Both the position numbers and the translations under genes were made by a program. From positions 2,480,001 to 2,544,000 of the forward strand of contig JANATF010000001.1 in assembly GCA_029449245.1 (NCBI GenBank): DNA of 64,000 bases, written 5' to 3'. Source of the stretch: Mortierella alpina. Lineage: Eukaryota; Mortierellomycota; Mortierellomycetes; Mortierellales; Mortierellaceae. Under the pieces are notes generated by a model. The model saw only the letters and a list, made by a program, of their open reading frames with translations, was not told the DNA's origin and did no database searches. Shown one piece after another: positions 23,571-37,072 of the stretch. The first letter of the stretch is position 1, and every line of letters starts with the position of its first letter.

Positions 23571-26500
23571 CCAGTATACTTCAAGGCAAAATGTCCAAAA
23601 ATAATACCAGCCAAGCCAGGAACAGCAACACGGAGGTTCCGTCCGTACATGTATTGCTGCCGTGCACCACATCCAAGCTGGACTCGATACAAAGAAGCAT
23701 TTCAAGGGGGGCTGGGAAAAATAAAGGGACAGGAGAGAAGTCCAAGAGCGGGGAGACGAGGACTTGGATGCAAACGGAGACTCAAGAAAGCGTGAACAAG
23801 GAAGAAAAACTACAGCAAGGTAGGGAAGGGGGAAAGCAAAGGAATGCCACCGTCTTAATTTCATACAGCTTGTCAGTGGTTACCTTTTGTTGACAAGACA
23901 ACGTCAGGGCTCAAAGGCAAGATGGGAGGCGTCTCAACGTCTAGCGAAATGAAGAAGGCAGAGGAGAAGAGTTTCTACGTTAGAACAAGTACAATAATGG
24001 ACATGTGGAACCTTGCTGGATCAGCCAGACGCCCCAAACTGTGGCTATCAGAGAGGTGTCGTGGGCTGTTTCTCGTCTGCTCCTTTCGCAGTGTGATGCC
24101 CTTGTGCTCCTTTTGTCGCATCATCATGCTCCACAATGACAACGTGATGCTCAGGGACGAAGCCTTATCGCAACCTGAGGCTGAAAAAATAGGGGAGAAG
24201 AACAGCCTTGAGACACAGAACAGCCATCAACAGAGAATGCGAACGGTTGCTACGATCACTAGGAACACGCCATTAAACACTGGGGATACTCTAAGCAGGG
24301 TCACAACAAGTAAAGACTTTGAGGCACAGTAGGCGCACCCATCATGCCCAGATGGCTGATTGTCGTACTCTGGTGAGATGAAGGTGCGAGACCTGCAGTT
24401 ATGAACCCATACCGGGAAAGACACATCTGCTCTCAAACGCCACGGTGTTATATACAAAGTGCGACTGGGAAAGACAGCCAGAGCGAGAGATCGGGAGAGA
24501 AAGGCGTGAAGCGAGGGTGAGAGTGAGAGGGGAATAAAGAGACAAAGGACCAGCGAGAGAGAGAGAGACAAAGAGAGCACACGGACGACTAGGAATGAAA
24601 CATCGCGATGGCACCGAACAAAGGAGAACAGTGATCCTTGTACCTGATAGGAACGATGGGATTTGACCGTTTAGACCAGGATAACAGGTAATGACGGACT
24701 TGGACGGGCGAGAGCCAAGACGGCGTGATGAGGATGGATGACTGTGCTCGCAATGGTGCACGAGATGGATCTGCACCGATACTTCGGTCAGAGAGCGAAA
24801 GCAGAAGGTCGGAAGAATAAACAATGCGTACAATAACGGGGTAACAGAAACACACCAAAGGAACTAGTGAACAAATGAGAGAAGGAAGGTGTGCGCCGCG
24901 TCGTGGTCTCGCGTTGTAGGATCAGCGCGGGCGAAAAACCTCGATCGACAGTGTTGGTGTGGTGGAAAGGGAGGCGAGTATGGACGATGACTACAAGAAT
25001 ACTGCGCTGAAGAGTGGAAGTACTGCGAAGAAAACACAGAAGAATGTGAGGAGACCGTTCAAACGGAGCTACCTCGCAAGAGTCTCCAAACAGAATCATT
25101 GCCCGATCCTATCGTTTGGGGCACGCAAAATTGATGCACCACGCACAAAGGGGTCCACGAGCCATTCACGAATGTGTACTGAGAAAGGGAGAGTTGGTAG
25201 GGATGGGCAGGTAGGTAGGTATAGTGAGTGGGCTTGGTGGTGGGTGCGGGATGCATGTGTAAGATAGCCGTCGGGGAGGGTGCAGCGAGAGATGCCCATA
25301 TTCAGGGATACAACAGGTAAAGTGATTGCAAGGAGAACTGCGTAATGGAGAACAGACAACGATACATGCGCAGAGAAGTGAAGGGGTCGGCCCAAAGGAG
25401 AGTGGTTGAGGGAGATAAAACAAGGATAGCCGCGACTTGGTCAAGAAATCGTTGGTCGTTGGACACTTGACGGTGTGCATAGCGCAGAGACTGAAGAGAA
25501 AGGGGTGGGGTACATCGACATACCGCCCAGAAGTAACGCCATGGATGGAGAGAAGGGGGAACTGAGGTGTATGTATGCACATTAATGCGAACATCAGGAG
25601 TGGCATGCGGTATGCCACTCGTCCGTTGTACGTCAAGTCTGTGCCCACGGCCAGCGGGAAGAAGGTATGGCGCGTATCCACCACATAGCCAGCCGGTTTC
25701 ACCTCTGAAACTGCTGCTGCTGCAAGCGAGAGGGCGATCCAGTGTGCGGATTGCTGAACGCAGATTGCTGAATGCAGATGTAGAAGGAGCAAGGTGTGTG
25801 TGAGGTTGTATGGCACTTCTTACCTGAGGAACGTCAGTGGACAAGGGACCAAAAAAAAGAAAGAGTCGGATAGAAGAAACCGAAAATCACTAGCGATGAG
25901 ATTAGAATATAACGATGAGGATGAGAATGCAGTGATTGTGAATGAAGAGAAAAGTGGGTGAAGGCGGAAGATGAGAGACTGGAAGCGATTTCGCCTCTTG
26001 TGAACAGAAAAAGGGCTCAAGCGCAGTGGGTGAAAGAAGCCGTTGAGAAACTTGGGCAGTGTCCTCGGATATCTCGGCCACTGTGCGGACCATGAGTGTG
26101 CAGAATCATGGTTACAGTACTTGGGAATGTGCTCATCGTTGCACGCATGATCAAATTAACAGGGCAAGAAGGGTCTTTCTTTGTTCCTGCTGACGCACAA
26201 CCTGCCAGATGCTGCCTCTGTTGTTGCCTCCCCTTCCCCTAGCGTGCTCACTACTGCCCGCCCTTGTTCTTGGTATCCTCTTGTCTCTTGCCCTGGCTGT
26301 GCCTGGCCCTGAATCCTCCTCTGGCAGGATATGAATTCGGACCCCTGATTGGCGTAGGCGCTGCTGTGTGTCAGTCTGGTCCGGGGGTTGGCAAGCTTAC
26401 CTTTTTCTTTACAGTAAAAGGACAGCGGTGGGTACGTGTTACAAAATGACGGTTACGTAGTGCAAGTGAGCAGTGGTAAGGTTGCCTTGCGCGCGATAAG

Positions 26501-26800
26501 CGACGAAGTGTGAGGGAGTGTAAGTAAGTGTGAGAGAGCAGAAAGAAAAACAAGGGCTTGAGGAATGGCGGATGAAGGGAAGCGAGGGTGGGGTGGAGTG
26601 ACCTCTTTGCAATGCGAGGTCGGGGCAAGGAAGGGGGAAGTGTGGTGAATGGATGGAATGGGAGGAGAGTGCCAGAGATGGAAAGAAAAGAGAGATGAGC
26701 GTTTGCTGGCTTCCGTTGCAACCGGTTTACCGAGCAAAAAAGGCACAGTGCGGTACAGACACCAACGGGCGGCATAAACACAACAATGCAAAAACAACAA

Positions 26801-28119
26801 CACAACTCAAGCACCACACCAAAACATCATAATATAAATGAGTACTAGCACTGAATGGAAGGACTGGAACAGAGTGAGTGCGAGATCCAGCGACCACCGA
26901 CCCTGATAAGGCCTTCCTATTCGTTTGCGCGAGAACTCATTAATATTGCAATGCAGAGTGTAAACTCAAACGGGCCCTCACTTCCAGGGGGAGGTCCACC
27001 GCCTTGCACTGGCTTCTGCTGTAAATTCAATCAGCTGCGCTGCTGAATTCTGTACAGGGCAGTGTCCTGCCGGAGCCATGACTGGCAGGGACGAGCTGCC
27101 TCGCAATGCAATCCACCGCCATACTAAGCATGGCACGCAACGACCGGCCCCTCTTTCCTGTCCTCTGCTTAGGGCCATTTGCTCTCTTCCTTTGAATAAA
27201 TGACTCGCCCATATATTTTAAAGTCTGGGTCTTGTATCAAGTAATATATTTCGCACCTTCAAGTTCTAACAGAACTGTGTCAAAAGGAAGACCTCTCCAT
27301 TGGAATTCCCTTGACCTGCATCGTCCATGCTTAAGAACAGCCTCTCTGAAGTGTACCATACAGCTTCTTCGCCCGAATCTGAGACCGCCGATCGCGATCC
27401 AGGGTGCTGAAGCAACAGCCCAACCTTCTCTTTGAGGCGCATTACCTTGTACTCTTTACATTTGGCATCACTACATGGAGGCTTTAATTCTATCTACTGT
27501 ACATGTACTCGTTGCCTCTACTCCTCGATTCCGTAAATACAATTGGACTGCTGGGTAGCACTGGGTTCGTATACAGTAGGTAATCAACAGTCCATGCAGT
27601 CTTGTTGTCCGACAGCTTGAAGACGGCTGCTGCAAGCAGAAAATGAAATGCAGTATGTGCGGAGTATCAGCTTGTTGAAGAGTGTTGAAAAGGACAACCG
27701 TTTTATTTTTAGAACTAGCAACCATATTTGTATGACCAGAACGATTGACCTTATGGCTCTCAGATATAATCTTCTCGGACAACCTGCCTGCAAAACACAA
27801 GGCTCTATGTGGGCAGACGCACAAATCATGCCCTCGTTCGACTGCATCCCTTCGCTCACTTCCGTGCTCATCATATTCGTATATTTGTGCAACGCATCGA
27901 TGCATCCTCTGGCAGCAAGCATGAAACGTGTCTGCTCTCTTTTCTTCATCTGTTTTTCTGGGGTCGAAAAGTTTTGTTCTTGAATCTATTTCGAACCATG
28001 CATTCCACAACGCTCTTGCAAGAGTGACCGACCTGACTGTCTGCACAGCTCAGTTGTAGGACGCGACTGAAGTGAACCCAGTGAAACATCACTAAGCAGA
28101 GTGGCCAGCAATACTTTAA
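26801..28119. other. Intergenic stretch without recognised genes
   Basis: The purine bias of the neighbouring block fades here. Only short frames are present and none has recognisable protein character. The end adjacent to 28119 is the 3' flank of the minus-strand gene that follows. Confidence 0.45.
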
Positions 28120-30198
28120 TTAGATATCCATGGCCATAAATGTGGATCCTCTCAACTTGTTGAATCCTAGACGGTTAGCCAGACCGGCCAAGCGATGACC
28201 TAGACTTAACGATGAGATAGATGTGATAGATGTTGTCGAGGCGCTGGACGTCGTCGACGATGTTGAGGTCGGTGAAACCAAGGATGTGGGTGAAGGCGGA
28301 GGAGGTGAGATACTGTCACTCTGCGGTCCGTGCTCGGCCATGCCGCACTCATCACGGTCGCCCTGATTGTTTCTAGATTTGTTCCCATGGTCCTTGGCCT
28401 CGGTCATGAGTATCAATGGTGTGGAGAGGGATCTGCGGTATCCGGGATCACAGCTCTTTTTGTCGTTACCCGCACCAAGAGAATACCTCCACCTCTTGGA
28501 ACGACGGCTGGAGGATCGATTGCAATTCAAGAGTTGCTGATGGGTGTCCAGGTTACTCTGGGCACGACTCAATATTACACTTCTAGAGTATCCTTGCTCT
28601 TCTGACTTGTCTGATTGTGATCGACCACCATCATACTGGGACTTGTGGACATCCTTTGAAGAGGACTCATCGGTTGTAGTCGTATCCTCTTCTAGGAGAG
28701 AGACAATCGAAACGCTGGATGGAATGCCTCGCAGAGGCTCCTTTTGGTTGTCATGTTCTCCGGTCTCTGAACCATTACCATATGCAATGTATACACTTTC
28801 TGACGGCTGAAGGAAAGTTTCGGACTGAGAAAAGGTGGGAGGACACTCATCCATGTCCTCTGCTGGCGATGTGGACATGGGCGCAGAATCTGTTGGAATG
28901 GGAAATAGGCATGGTTCATAATTCCGATGCAGATACTCATGGTTGACCCACATTGGACGTACACGCACAACGTCGTTTACAATCTTGCTCTGCAGCACCT
29001 GAGATTCCTTCGCTGCACTCCAGTAGTGAACCCAGCTTAGGCTGTGCAGACATGGCTCCTCTCTTAGCTCTTGCTGCTGGCGGGACTGAAGGTGCTGCGG
29101 CTCGAATGAATTGATGTACCGGATTTCAATTTTCGGGTACAGTCCCTGCATCGCATCAAAGACGTGTTGATACTGAGATTGCTCGTCCGCGGATCCAACA
29201 AACACATATCCGACTATAGGTTCGTCCTCGACGCTGTTTGTTACGGTGCTCTTGGCTGAGGCTACGGAGACACTTCCATCAGAGTCCTGCTTGGTGTGAC
29301 CGCGGATGCGCACCATCCCTCCTTCAATTAGCGAGTCGTTCTCCTGAACCGTGCTATTGTCGCCACACTCCTCTTCCGAGCTTTTCCTGCTGTCGTTCTT
29401 GGTGGGGCTGTTTTTTATCATGGTCCTTGCGCCCTTGACCCTTGCTGGAGTGTTCGTAGGCTTGGCGACTGCAGTGAAAGGTGGGCCTTTCATGCAACTC
29501 TCCTCACCGGGGGCAATCTTTAGAAAATTGACCCAGCTCGAAAACCTGGAGGCGGCAGTTTCGACGTATTCAAGTGCACTACACGACTCGGGAGCCGGGT
29601 ACAAGTGCACCACAGGCATGTCCCACCAGAGAGCAGTTTGAGTCAGCCATTCAACATGGCGTTCGAATGTCAGCTCCGTATGGGTCTCGATATGGTGCGT
29701 TATGACGATGGATGGGACGCCAAGGCTGGTGGATAGCGCCTGGGACGGCCCTTGCATCGAAAACTCTGTGCGCTGAAGGTGTGCCGAGGTTTCAGTGTGT
29801 GAAGGCTGCACTTGGGTTTGCTGATACCGCTGTGTGAGTGTGTGGTGGTCACCCGGGAGTGAAACGTGGTCGCACAGCTCATCTGCGGGCGTCTTTTGAT
29901 GCTTGGCGTGTCGACTCTGGGCGACGTCTCGAAGACTGCTCTTCAAGCGTTTAATGCTGCTGCCCATTGCCTGCGCCCCAGTCCGCAAAGATTGCCTAGA
30001 GTCTTCGGGCTGCTGTTTACAGACAATTGGGTTTGACGGCAGTGGTCGCTGGGCTTGCTGATGACCATGTTGCTGAAGCCTCTCTGCCTCTCTTTCCGCA
30101 ATCGCTGACTGCCACACCTCATTTGGGTCGAAGGGTGGGCGGTCCAGACGGTACGGGTTACGTAGCTGAAACGGTGCCGTTTGGAGTTTCAGTGCCAT
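28120..30198 (-). CDS. Uncharacterised 692-aa protein
   Basis: Single uninterrupted frame of 692 codons starting at the first ATG (MALKLQTAPFQLRNPY). I do not recognise the family. Residues ~1-140 are basic and Gln/His-rich. A more ordered block follows (about 145-235) with GVPSIVITHHIETHTEL and WWDMPVVHLYPAPE, patterned as alternating strands and helices. A linker rich in Lys, Thr and Ser separates it from a second ordered block (about 325-430) containing EPIVGYVFVGSADEQSQYQHVF and RVRPMWVNHEYLH. The last ~260 residues are Ser/Thr-rich and end in a short conserved-looking helix (LGHRLAGLANRLGFNKL). There is no signal peptide or membrane helix. Length, codon pattern and mixed hydrophobic blocks support a real gene. 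It is divergent from the Zn2Cys6 gene, with about 1.06 kb between their starts. Confidence 0.8.
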   Translation of the reverse strand: MALKLQTAPFQLRNPYRLDRPPFDPNEVWQSAIAEREAERLQQHGHQQAQRPLPSNPIVCKQQPEDSRQSLRTGAQAMGSSIKRLKSSLRDVAQSRHAKHQKTPADELCDHVSLPGDHHTLTQRYQQTQVQPSHTETSAHLQRTEFSMQGPSQALSTSLGVPSIVITHHIETHTELTFERHVEWLTQTALWWDMPVVHLYPAPESCSALEYVETAASRFSSWVNFLKIAPGEESCMKGPPFTAVAKPTNTPARVKGARTMIKNSPTKNDSRKSSEEECGDNSTVQENDSLIEGGMVRIRGHTKQDSDGSVSVASAKSTVTNSVEDEPIVGYVFVGSADEQSQYQHVFDAMQGLYPKIEIRYINSFEPQHLQSRQQQELREEPCLHSLSWVHYWSAAKESQVLQSKIVNDVVRVRPMWVNHEYLHRNYEPCLFPIPTDSAPMSTSPAEDMDECPPTFSQSETFLQPSESVYIAYGNGSETGEHDNQKEPLRGIPSSVSIVSLLEEDTTTTDESSSKDVHKSQYDGGRSQSDKSEEQGYSRSVILSRAQSNLDTHQQLLNCNRSSSRRSKRWRYSLGAGNDKKSCDPGYRRSLSTPLILMTEAKDHGNKSRNNQGDRDECGMAEHGPQSDSISPPPPSPTSLVSPTSTSSTTSSASTTSITSISSLSLGHRLAGLANRLGFNKLRGSTFMAMDI

Positions 30199-31255
30199 TG
30201 CATCGAGTGATATGACAGGGAAAAAGATAGCGAAGACGGTAGCTGGGCGAGGTGATGATGTTGCAAGGGAGATGGAACGGCCTGGTCTATGGCCACGAAG
30301 GAAATGCAGCAGCGAGAATGCTTAAATCGGTCATTATGTCAAACTGGCCTAGCCACGGCCGTTTCATGAGTTGCGGCCCGAAACGCAAACGATTGGGCGA
30401 TTGCCATCGAGTTAGCCTGCCATTCTACATTCCCATCTGATCGATCAGGCACACCCACACACACACCACCGAGATCTTTGAAGGCCAGTCAGGTCAGGGT
30501 AGATACCCTGCGCCACAACTGCATACCTGCTGGTCGACTTTATGGGTCACAGGGAGGGATGCCAACGCGACAACCATTGGTTCAGCAGCTGAGGGCTGTG
30601 GTGTGTCCATAGTGCCACAGATGTCGTCAATAAATATGTGTCTGAATGGAAGTATTTCAAACCCACTTCGTGCACAGCGCCAGCTATCATGGTGCAGCGG
30701 AACTGTACCGTGCATGTGTACTTTCTCTTTGATTCTCACTCCTGAAGAGTCTCCACCATTAATCTTACCGGGAACTATGAGAAGAAGGGTGTATAGTGCA
30801 AGTTCATATTGTTGGGAGGCGCAATTTATAACACCCGTTGTTGCTCAAGACACAGCATCAACAATGCTCACCTCTACTCTTTAGTGTGAAAACGTTCTTC
30901 TGTGGTACTCTCTCACTTTGTCCTTCTTCATTCTTGCTCCATTCCCATTCCTTCCTTCATTCCACCATACTGCTTTTTCTACATTCTCCGCAGTCCATTG
31001 CATATACTCTCCTCTACTCCGCTTACTTTTGTCGCTGTACATACGTATCAACTTCGCGTACTTTTCACCCTCCTCCCCCCCGCGGCAACACCTTATTTGA
31101 TTTCCGTTCGTCCAGTCACCGAGGAGACACAGTTCCCACCACGTCTCCCTCATACTGTACTTGTTCCTGAATTCTTCAGCCAAGGTCAGCCTTACGTTAA
31201 TCTTTTCCCTAGTCGCGGAGACAGCCACAGCCACAGCCACAGACCATACCTTACA
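30199..31255. promoter_or_regulatory. Divergent intergenic region between the 692-aa protein gene and the Zn2Cys6 gene
   Basis: Start codons of the two flanking genes face away from each other, so both promoters should lie here. The right part (about 30890-31100) is CT-rich on the + strand, as expected for the leader of the Zn2Cys6 gene. An ATTTATAACA word at about 30822-30831 is a possible TATA-like element. A short CACACC/CACACA run lies at about 30451-30468 and a (CAGCCA)-like run just before the start at 31256. Confidence 0.4.
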
Positions 31256-34200
31256 ATGATCGACGAACCTGCTGAACCGACTGCAGTGTGCACCGAGCCT
31301 CTTTCACAAGCACAGGCACTCTGGTATGGCGACGAATCGCATTTCTTCCTGGCAGCGCCTCTGAACATGACTCGCTCGGATGTCGCTTCCGTTCCCTGGA
31401 ATAATTTCAGTGTGCAGCGATGCGCCGTTTTCATATTCTTGTATTCAAATGTTCATTATACATTTCCTTTGTTCACGCACTTTGCGTTGAATGCTAAACG
31501 ATAGGCCTGATTTTGATCGTATTGCGCACAGCACACAATCGCCCTCCCCGGCGCCTGAGAGAGTCAGCACATCAACATCAACATCAACACAGTCAGAGTC
31601 GGCAGCCTCGACGACAGACTCGGTATCTACAAAGAAGGCGCCGACCAAGCGCATTCGGATCCCCATCGCGTGCGTTAATTGTCGCCATAAGAAGATAAAG
31701 TGCGATGGTCAAGTCCCATGCTCGCACTGCGAAAAGTTTCGAGTGGAGTGCATCTACCCAGCTGCCACCAAGCCAGTTAATCATGAATATGTGGAGACGC
31801 TAGAGAACCGACTCAAGAGCGTCGAGTCACATTTGCAGGGGCTTTTATCAATGGGCATGGGCCGCGGCGACGGTGCGGGAGTTGGCGTAGGAAGTGCTGA
31901 GCAGGACGCACGGCGAAAGAGCAGAATACCCCAGCCAGATGCCACTCAAGAAGGAGGACCCGCACTTGCTTCCGAAACCTACGTTGATGCCGATACCGCC
32001 TTTTTTGCGACAACATCGACTCGAACAGCGTCGTCATGGACTTCGCTGTCGATGGGAAATACAACGCCCGCCTACAATAACGATTTCGAGGCGCCCTTGA
32101 AATCATTCCTAGAAGACACGACGGGGTATGGTGCAGCAATAGCGCCAGCCATGGAAGGAAAAGATTCACAAAACATCCAGGATGATGGAACGGCGAAGGT
32201 GCTCTACCAGCTCCTGGGAAATCTTAAAATCAACCACGATGGATCAGCACAATTTATACCGCATTCGTACGTAAAAGCGCGGACATGCTCGTCAAACAAC
32301 AGTGCAGCCTCATCACAACTCTCTACCCTCTTCGAGATCAACCGCAAGCTGGAATGGGAGTCACTTGATACACCTTGCCCCTACACTCTACCAGGAAACC
32401 TCCTACCAGCACACGCCATCGTCGCGCTCATTGAGATCTACTTCAAAAGCGTCCACACGTTCTTGCCGCTGTTTCACAAGACCAGTTTCATGACTCACTT
32501 CCATCAAAATGTCCCAGGATACCGGGTTCCGCCGTTTCTTTTGATGGCCATGTGTGCTGTTGCTTCGCGGCATGCTACGAAGAATGAGATTGAGCTGCTG
32601 GTGTCCAAAACTAGCATGTCCGCGCAGAGCCTCTTGCAGCATCATGTACTCTTTGACTATGCGCGTGCTCTTCTTGACACGTACATCGACGTCCCCAGAC
32701 TTAGTACTGTGAAAGGCTTGCTGCTGTTGACATACTATCAAGTCAAGGAGAAGCGGGTGGGCCATTTTTTCCGCATGCGAACATATCTCGGCTTGGCTGT
32801 TCGAATGTCGCTTGATATGGGGCTTGCTCGAGGTCTATACAGCAGCGCCGATGAGGTCGAGACTACCCATACCGGCGATAGCGACTCCACTGTAGGCAGC
32901 CTCAGAATCTCGTCTGCCACTTTGTCTGGTTGCCTCCCAACCCAGCAGGCAGACTCGGCTCAGCAACATCGGACGGGGCCAGAGGGATCCTCCAGTACTC
33001 GGAATGGGCGTCGCGCTAGCAAGGCAAAACATTCGATTGAGCAGCAGGAGGGACGGCTCACGTGGCTGGCCTGTTTCTTCTTGGACAGCCTCACCGCCGG
33101 CTTTCTGGGTCTCGACTTTTGCGTTACAGGTGTACATTTGGAAATGCGGAAGTTGATTCGTGAAGCCAACTATACAGCGGACACAGCTCAAGGCGCAACG
33201 TTGATCTTCTGGTACCTCCACCTCGACCTCGCCCAGCTCTATCGCCGCATCTGCGACATGTACCGGGGTCTGCCGCAATCTTCACCATCGACCCTATCCA
33301 GCACCGATAACCATGGTAACCACCTGATGGCTTGGTCATCTATTCGCAAAGGCGCAGATATGCTGTCGATAGAGCATGCTCTTGATAAGTGGCTCGCCAA
33401 TCTGCCAAACCACCTCGTCTTCGCGCCGGCTGTTACGGCGCAGAAGAACTTGTGGCGTTCAAGCACAACTGCCGAGTCAAGTAGCACGCCTTCATACTAC
33501 ACGCTGTACCTCCATCGGTTCTATTTCAGCCACAGACTACTCCTCTATCGGCCTTGGATTTCTCACTCCTCCTCTTCTTCTACAATCGAGGACCTCGACG
33601 ATCCTTCGTCAGCCGTCAGCAGGTGTGCAGCTGCAGCAAAGATGCTCACAATGATAGGGGAGATCATTTTCCAGAACTACAGCTGGCCCTGGCCCGGTTG
33701 TGGCCTCTTTGCTTACGAAATGCTCCAGGCGATGGAGATCCACCTTTTCATGATGATCATTTATCACGAGGCCAAAAGGACACAGAGCAAGGATTTTGAA
33801 GACGCCAAAGGACTGTATCTTAGGACCATGGATCTCCTGCAGGGCTATGTCAGCCTCGCGGAGCTGTCGGAGCTGAAGAAAGCGACCACAGTCCTGGAGC
33901 AGATGGTGTCCGACTATCTCGTGGCGCCCAAGGAGAAAGTTCTGCCTGAAACGTTATTGGGCTACACGGCATATTCGATACTGCAACAGCGACAGCACCA
34001 TCTACTCAATCAGCATCGACAGCAGCCGCGGTGTCCGTTGCAACGGCTGGATCAACAGCAAATCTCGAAAGAAGACCCGCCATCGGCAGCGGAGAACAGC
34101 CCCCTTGGTCCAGCACACATATCGCCTAAATTGCAGACCATCAGTCTCCTCACTCAACATCAGCTGCACATTGACTCTCGGCATGAGCCGCGGCACACAC

Positions 34201-35219
34201 CGCAAACCACCGCCCTAAGGACCGAAGATACGCATATGTTCTCGCCTCTTCTGGCAAATGCGGGTTACCCGACTTTTGCAGAGACATCCTCGTCCATGTC
34301 GGAGGCCTCAGTCCCTGCAGAACTCTTCCAGCCCTTCCCGATAGGGCTCGCAACTCCTCAACAATCCGCGCAATCTTCGGCCCAGACGATCCAGCAGCAG
34401 CAATCTCCATTGTCGTCATTCCTTTATGACATGGATGCGACCCCACCTTCAATGTCCCTGTATGATACTGACCCGGCGCAAGACATGTTCACATCTGATT
34501 ACGCTGTGCCTTACCCCTACTTTCAGCAGCAGCAGCAGCAACTACAGCATGCGCAAGAGACTTCAGAACAACAGCCTCCGTCGCCAGCTGTAGAAGACCT
34601 CCTTGGCCTCGGAGCCATGGGGCCTCCTCCTGCACCACCTTTTCTGCAGCATGGATCGCGCTCGTCCAATGTCCCATTAGCTTTGTCTCACCCACCCTGC
34701 ACACAAACTCCCTCACGAAGCGGCAGGGCAGGTCTCTCATACCATTCCCTTGCGCCTCCAAAGCCCCCGAAAAGGATCCTCGCCCAGTCTACAGGCAGCA
34801 CCAATTCTTCAAGCCGGAGCCAATCTCAGAGACCGCCAGCACCCAAGAAACCCAGTCGGTTGAATAGACGCAGTGTTGTCACTGACTCTCTCGCATCTGC
34901 GGCAGCATTGGCAGCATTGGATCAGTCCCCACAGTCTTTGTCTCCAACGTCTCCGCGACTGCTGCATGGAGGCAGCATGTCCTCACCCTCACATGAATTA
35001 TCCCACAGACAACGTCCCTTCAGGACGCTCCAGGCGCAAGGCCCACTCTACGGTCATGGAGCCCTGAAAAGTTCTCTTCACACTGAAAATGGCGACCATC
35101 CTGCGTATCACGAGCTCAGGCCGGTCAACCGTGCCACACAGCCCGAGTGGAGCTTCACAAACGTGCAGGAATACAGCGGCCTTCAGTATCTTCGAGGTGA
35201 GGATCATAATCTACTCTGA
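31256..35219 (+). CDS. Zn2Cys6 (Gal4-type) fungal transcription factor
   Basis: DNA-binding regulator of the fungal binuclear-cluster family. Proposed exons are 31256-31323 and 31505-35219 (1260 aa). The short first exon (MIDEPAEP…ALW) joins in phase to PDFDRIAH across a GTATGG…CTAAACGATAG intron; without it the gene would start at 31491 (1242 aa). The cluster reads C79-x2-C82-x6-C89-x5-C95-x2-C98-x6-C105, preceded by RIRIPIA and followed by YVETLENRLKSVESHLQGLL, a coiled-coil dimerisation helix. A middle homology region follows at about 330-830, with LPLFHKTSFMTHFH and FLLMAMCAVASRHAT as typical opening segments. The C-terminal ~400 residues are Gln/Pro/Ser-rich, probably an activation region. 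Target genes are unknown. It converges on the ferredoxin gene, 364 bp between stops. Confidence 0.9.
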
Positions 35220-35583
35220 GCGTAATTTTGCAACAGCAAGGCAAAAGGCCACTTTAAAAAATCCAAAATCCAAAAAAAAAACTGTTCTCACTTTCTCACA
35301 CTCACACTCTCTCTCTTCACTCAGTGAATTCTAATGTGTATGGTTCAGCTCAACAACCTCAACATCGGCCAAATATTGTCTGAGATCCGTACTGCGCGAT
35401 GTAGCAATATACACAATGTAGTCTCGTTGTTCGTGGATTGATGTATACTTGAGTTGGTTGGTTGGTGAGAGCCCTTCTATTCTAACATGCTCCGGGCGTG
35501 GGAGTCGCGAGTGTGAATCTGTACAAGTCCTTTTTTTTTTTTGCAACTGTGAAAAGAGGTCATAAGGGTCGTGTGTTCGGGGC

Positions 35584-37072
<1,489 letters not shown>

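Larger units (their letters stand above)
22492..26800 (-). promoter_or_regulatory. Long purine-strand-biased upstream region of the chitin synthase gene
   Basis: The + strand is rich in G and A over about 4.3 kb, so the minus (chitin synthase sense) strand is CT-rich. That composition is common in fungal leaders and promoters. Minus-strand donor-like sites occur at 26401/26400 (AAAAAG then GTAAGC) and 25824/25823 (CTCAG then GTAAGA), and an acceptor at 22524-22523 lies just before the ATG. No coding frame is convincing; long minus-strand frames at 23181-23864 and 25166-25816 are translated CT-repeat sequence. I infer a long, possibly spliced 5' leader plus promoter, but transcript data are needed to separate the two. 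Confidence 0.4.

Noticed and set aside
23181-23864. 227-codon minus-strand frame with long Ser-Leu runs
   Set aside because: The Ser-Leu run is translated (CT)n repeat, and the flanks have no domain or splice-compatible partners.
25166-25816. 216-codon minus-strand frame upstream of chitin synthase
   Set aside because: Composition (His, Pro, Cys, Leu, Ser) reflects the pyrimidine-rich strand; no motif, and it crosses a likely donor site near 25823.
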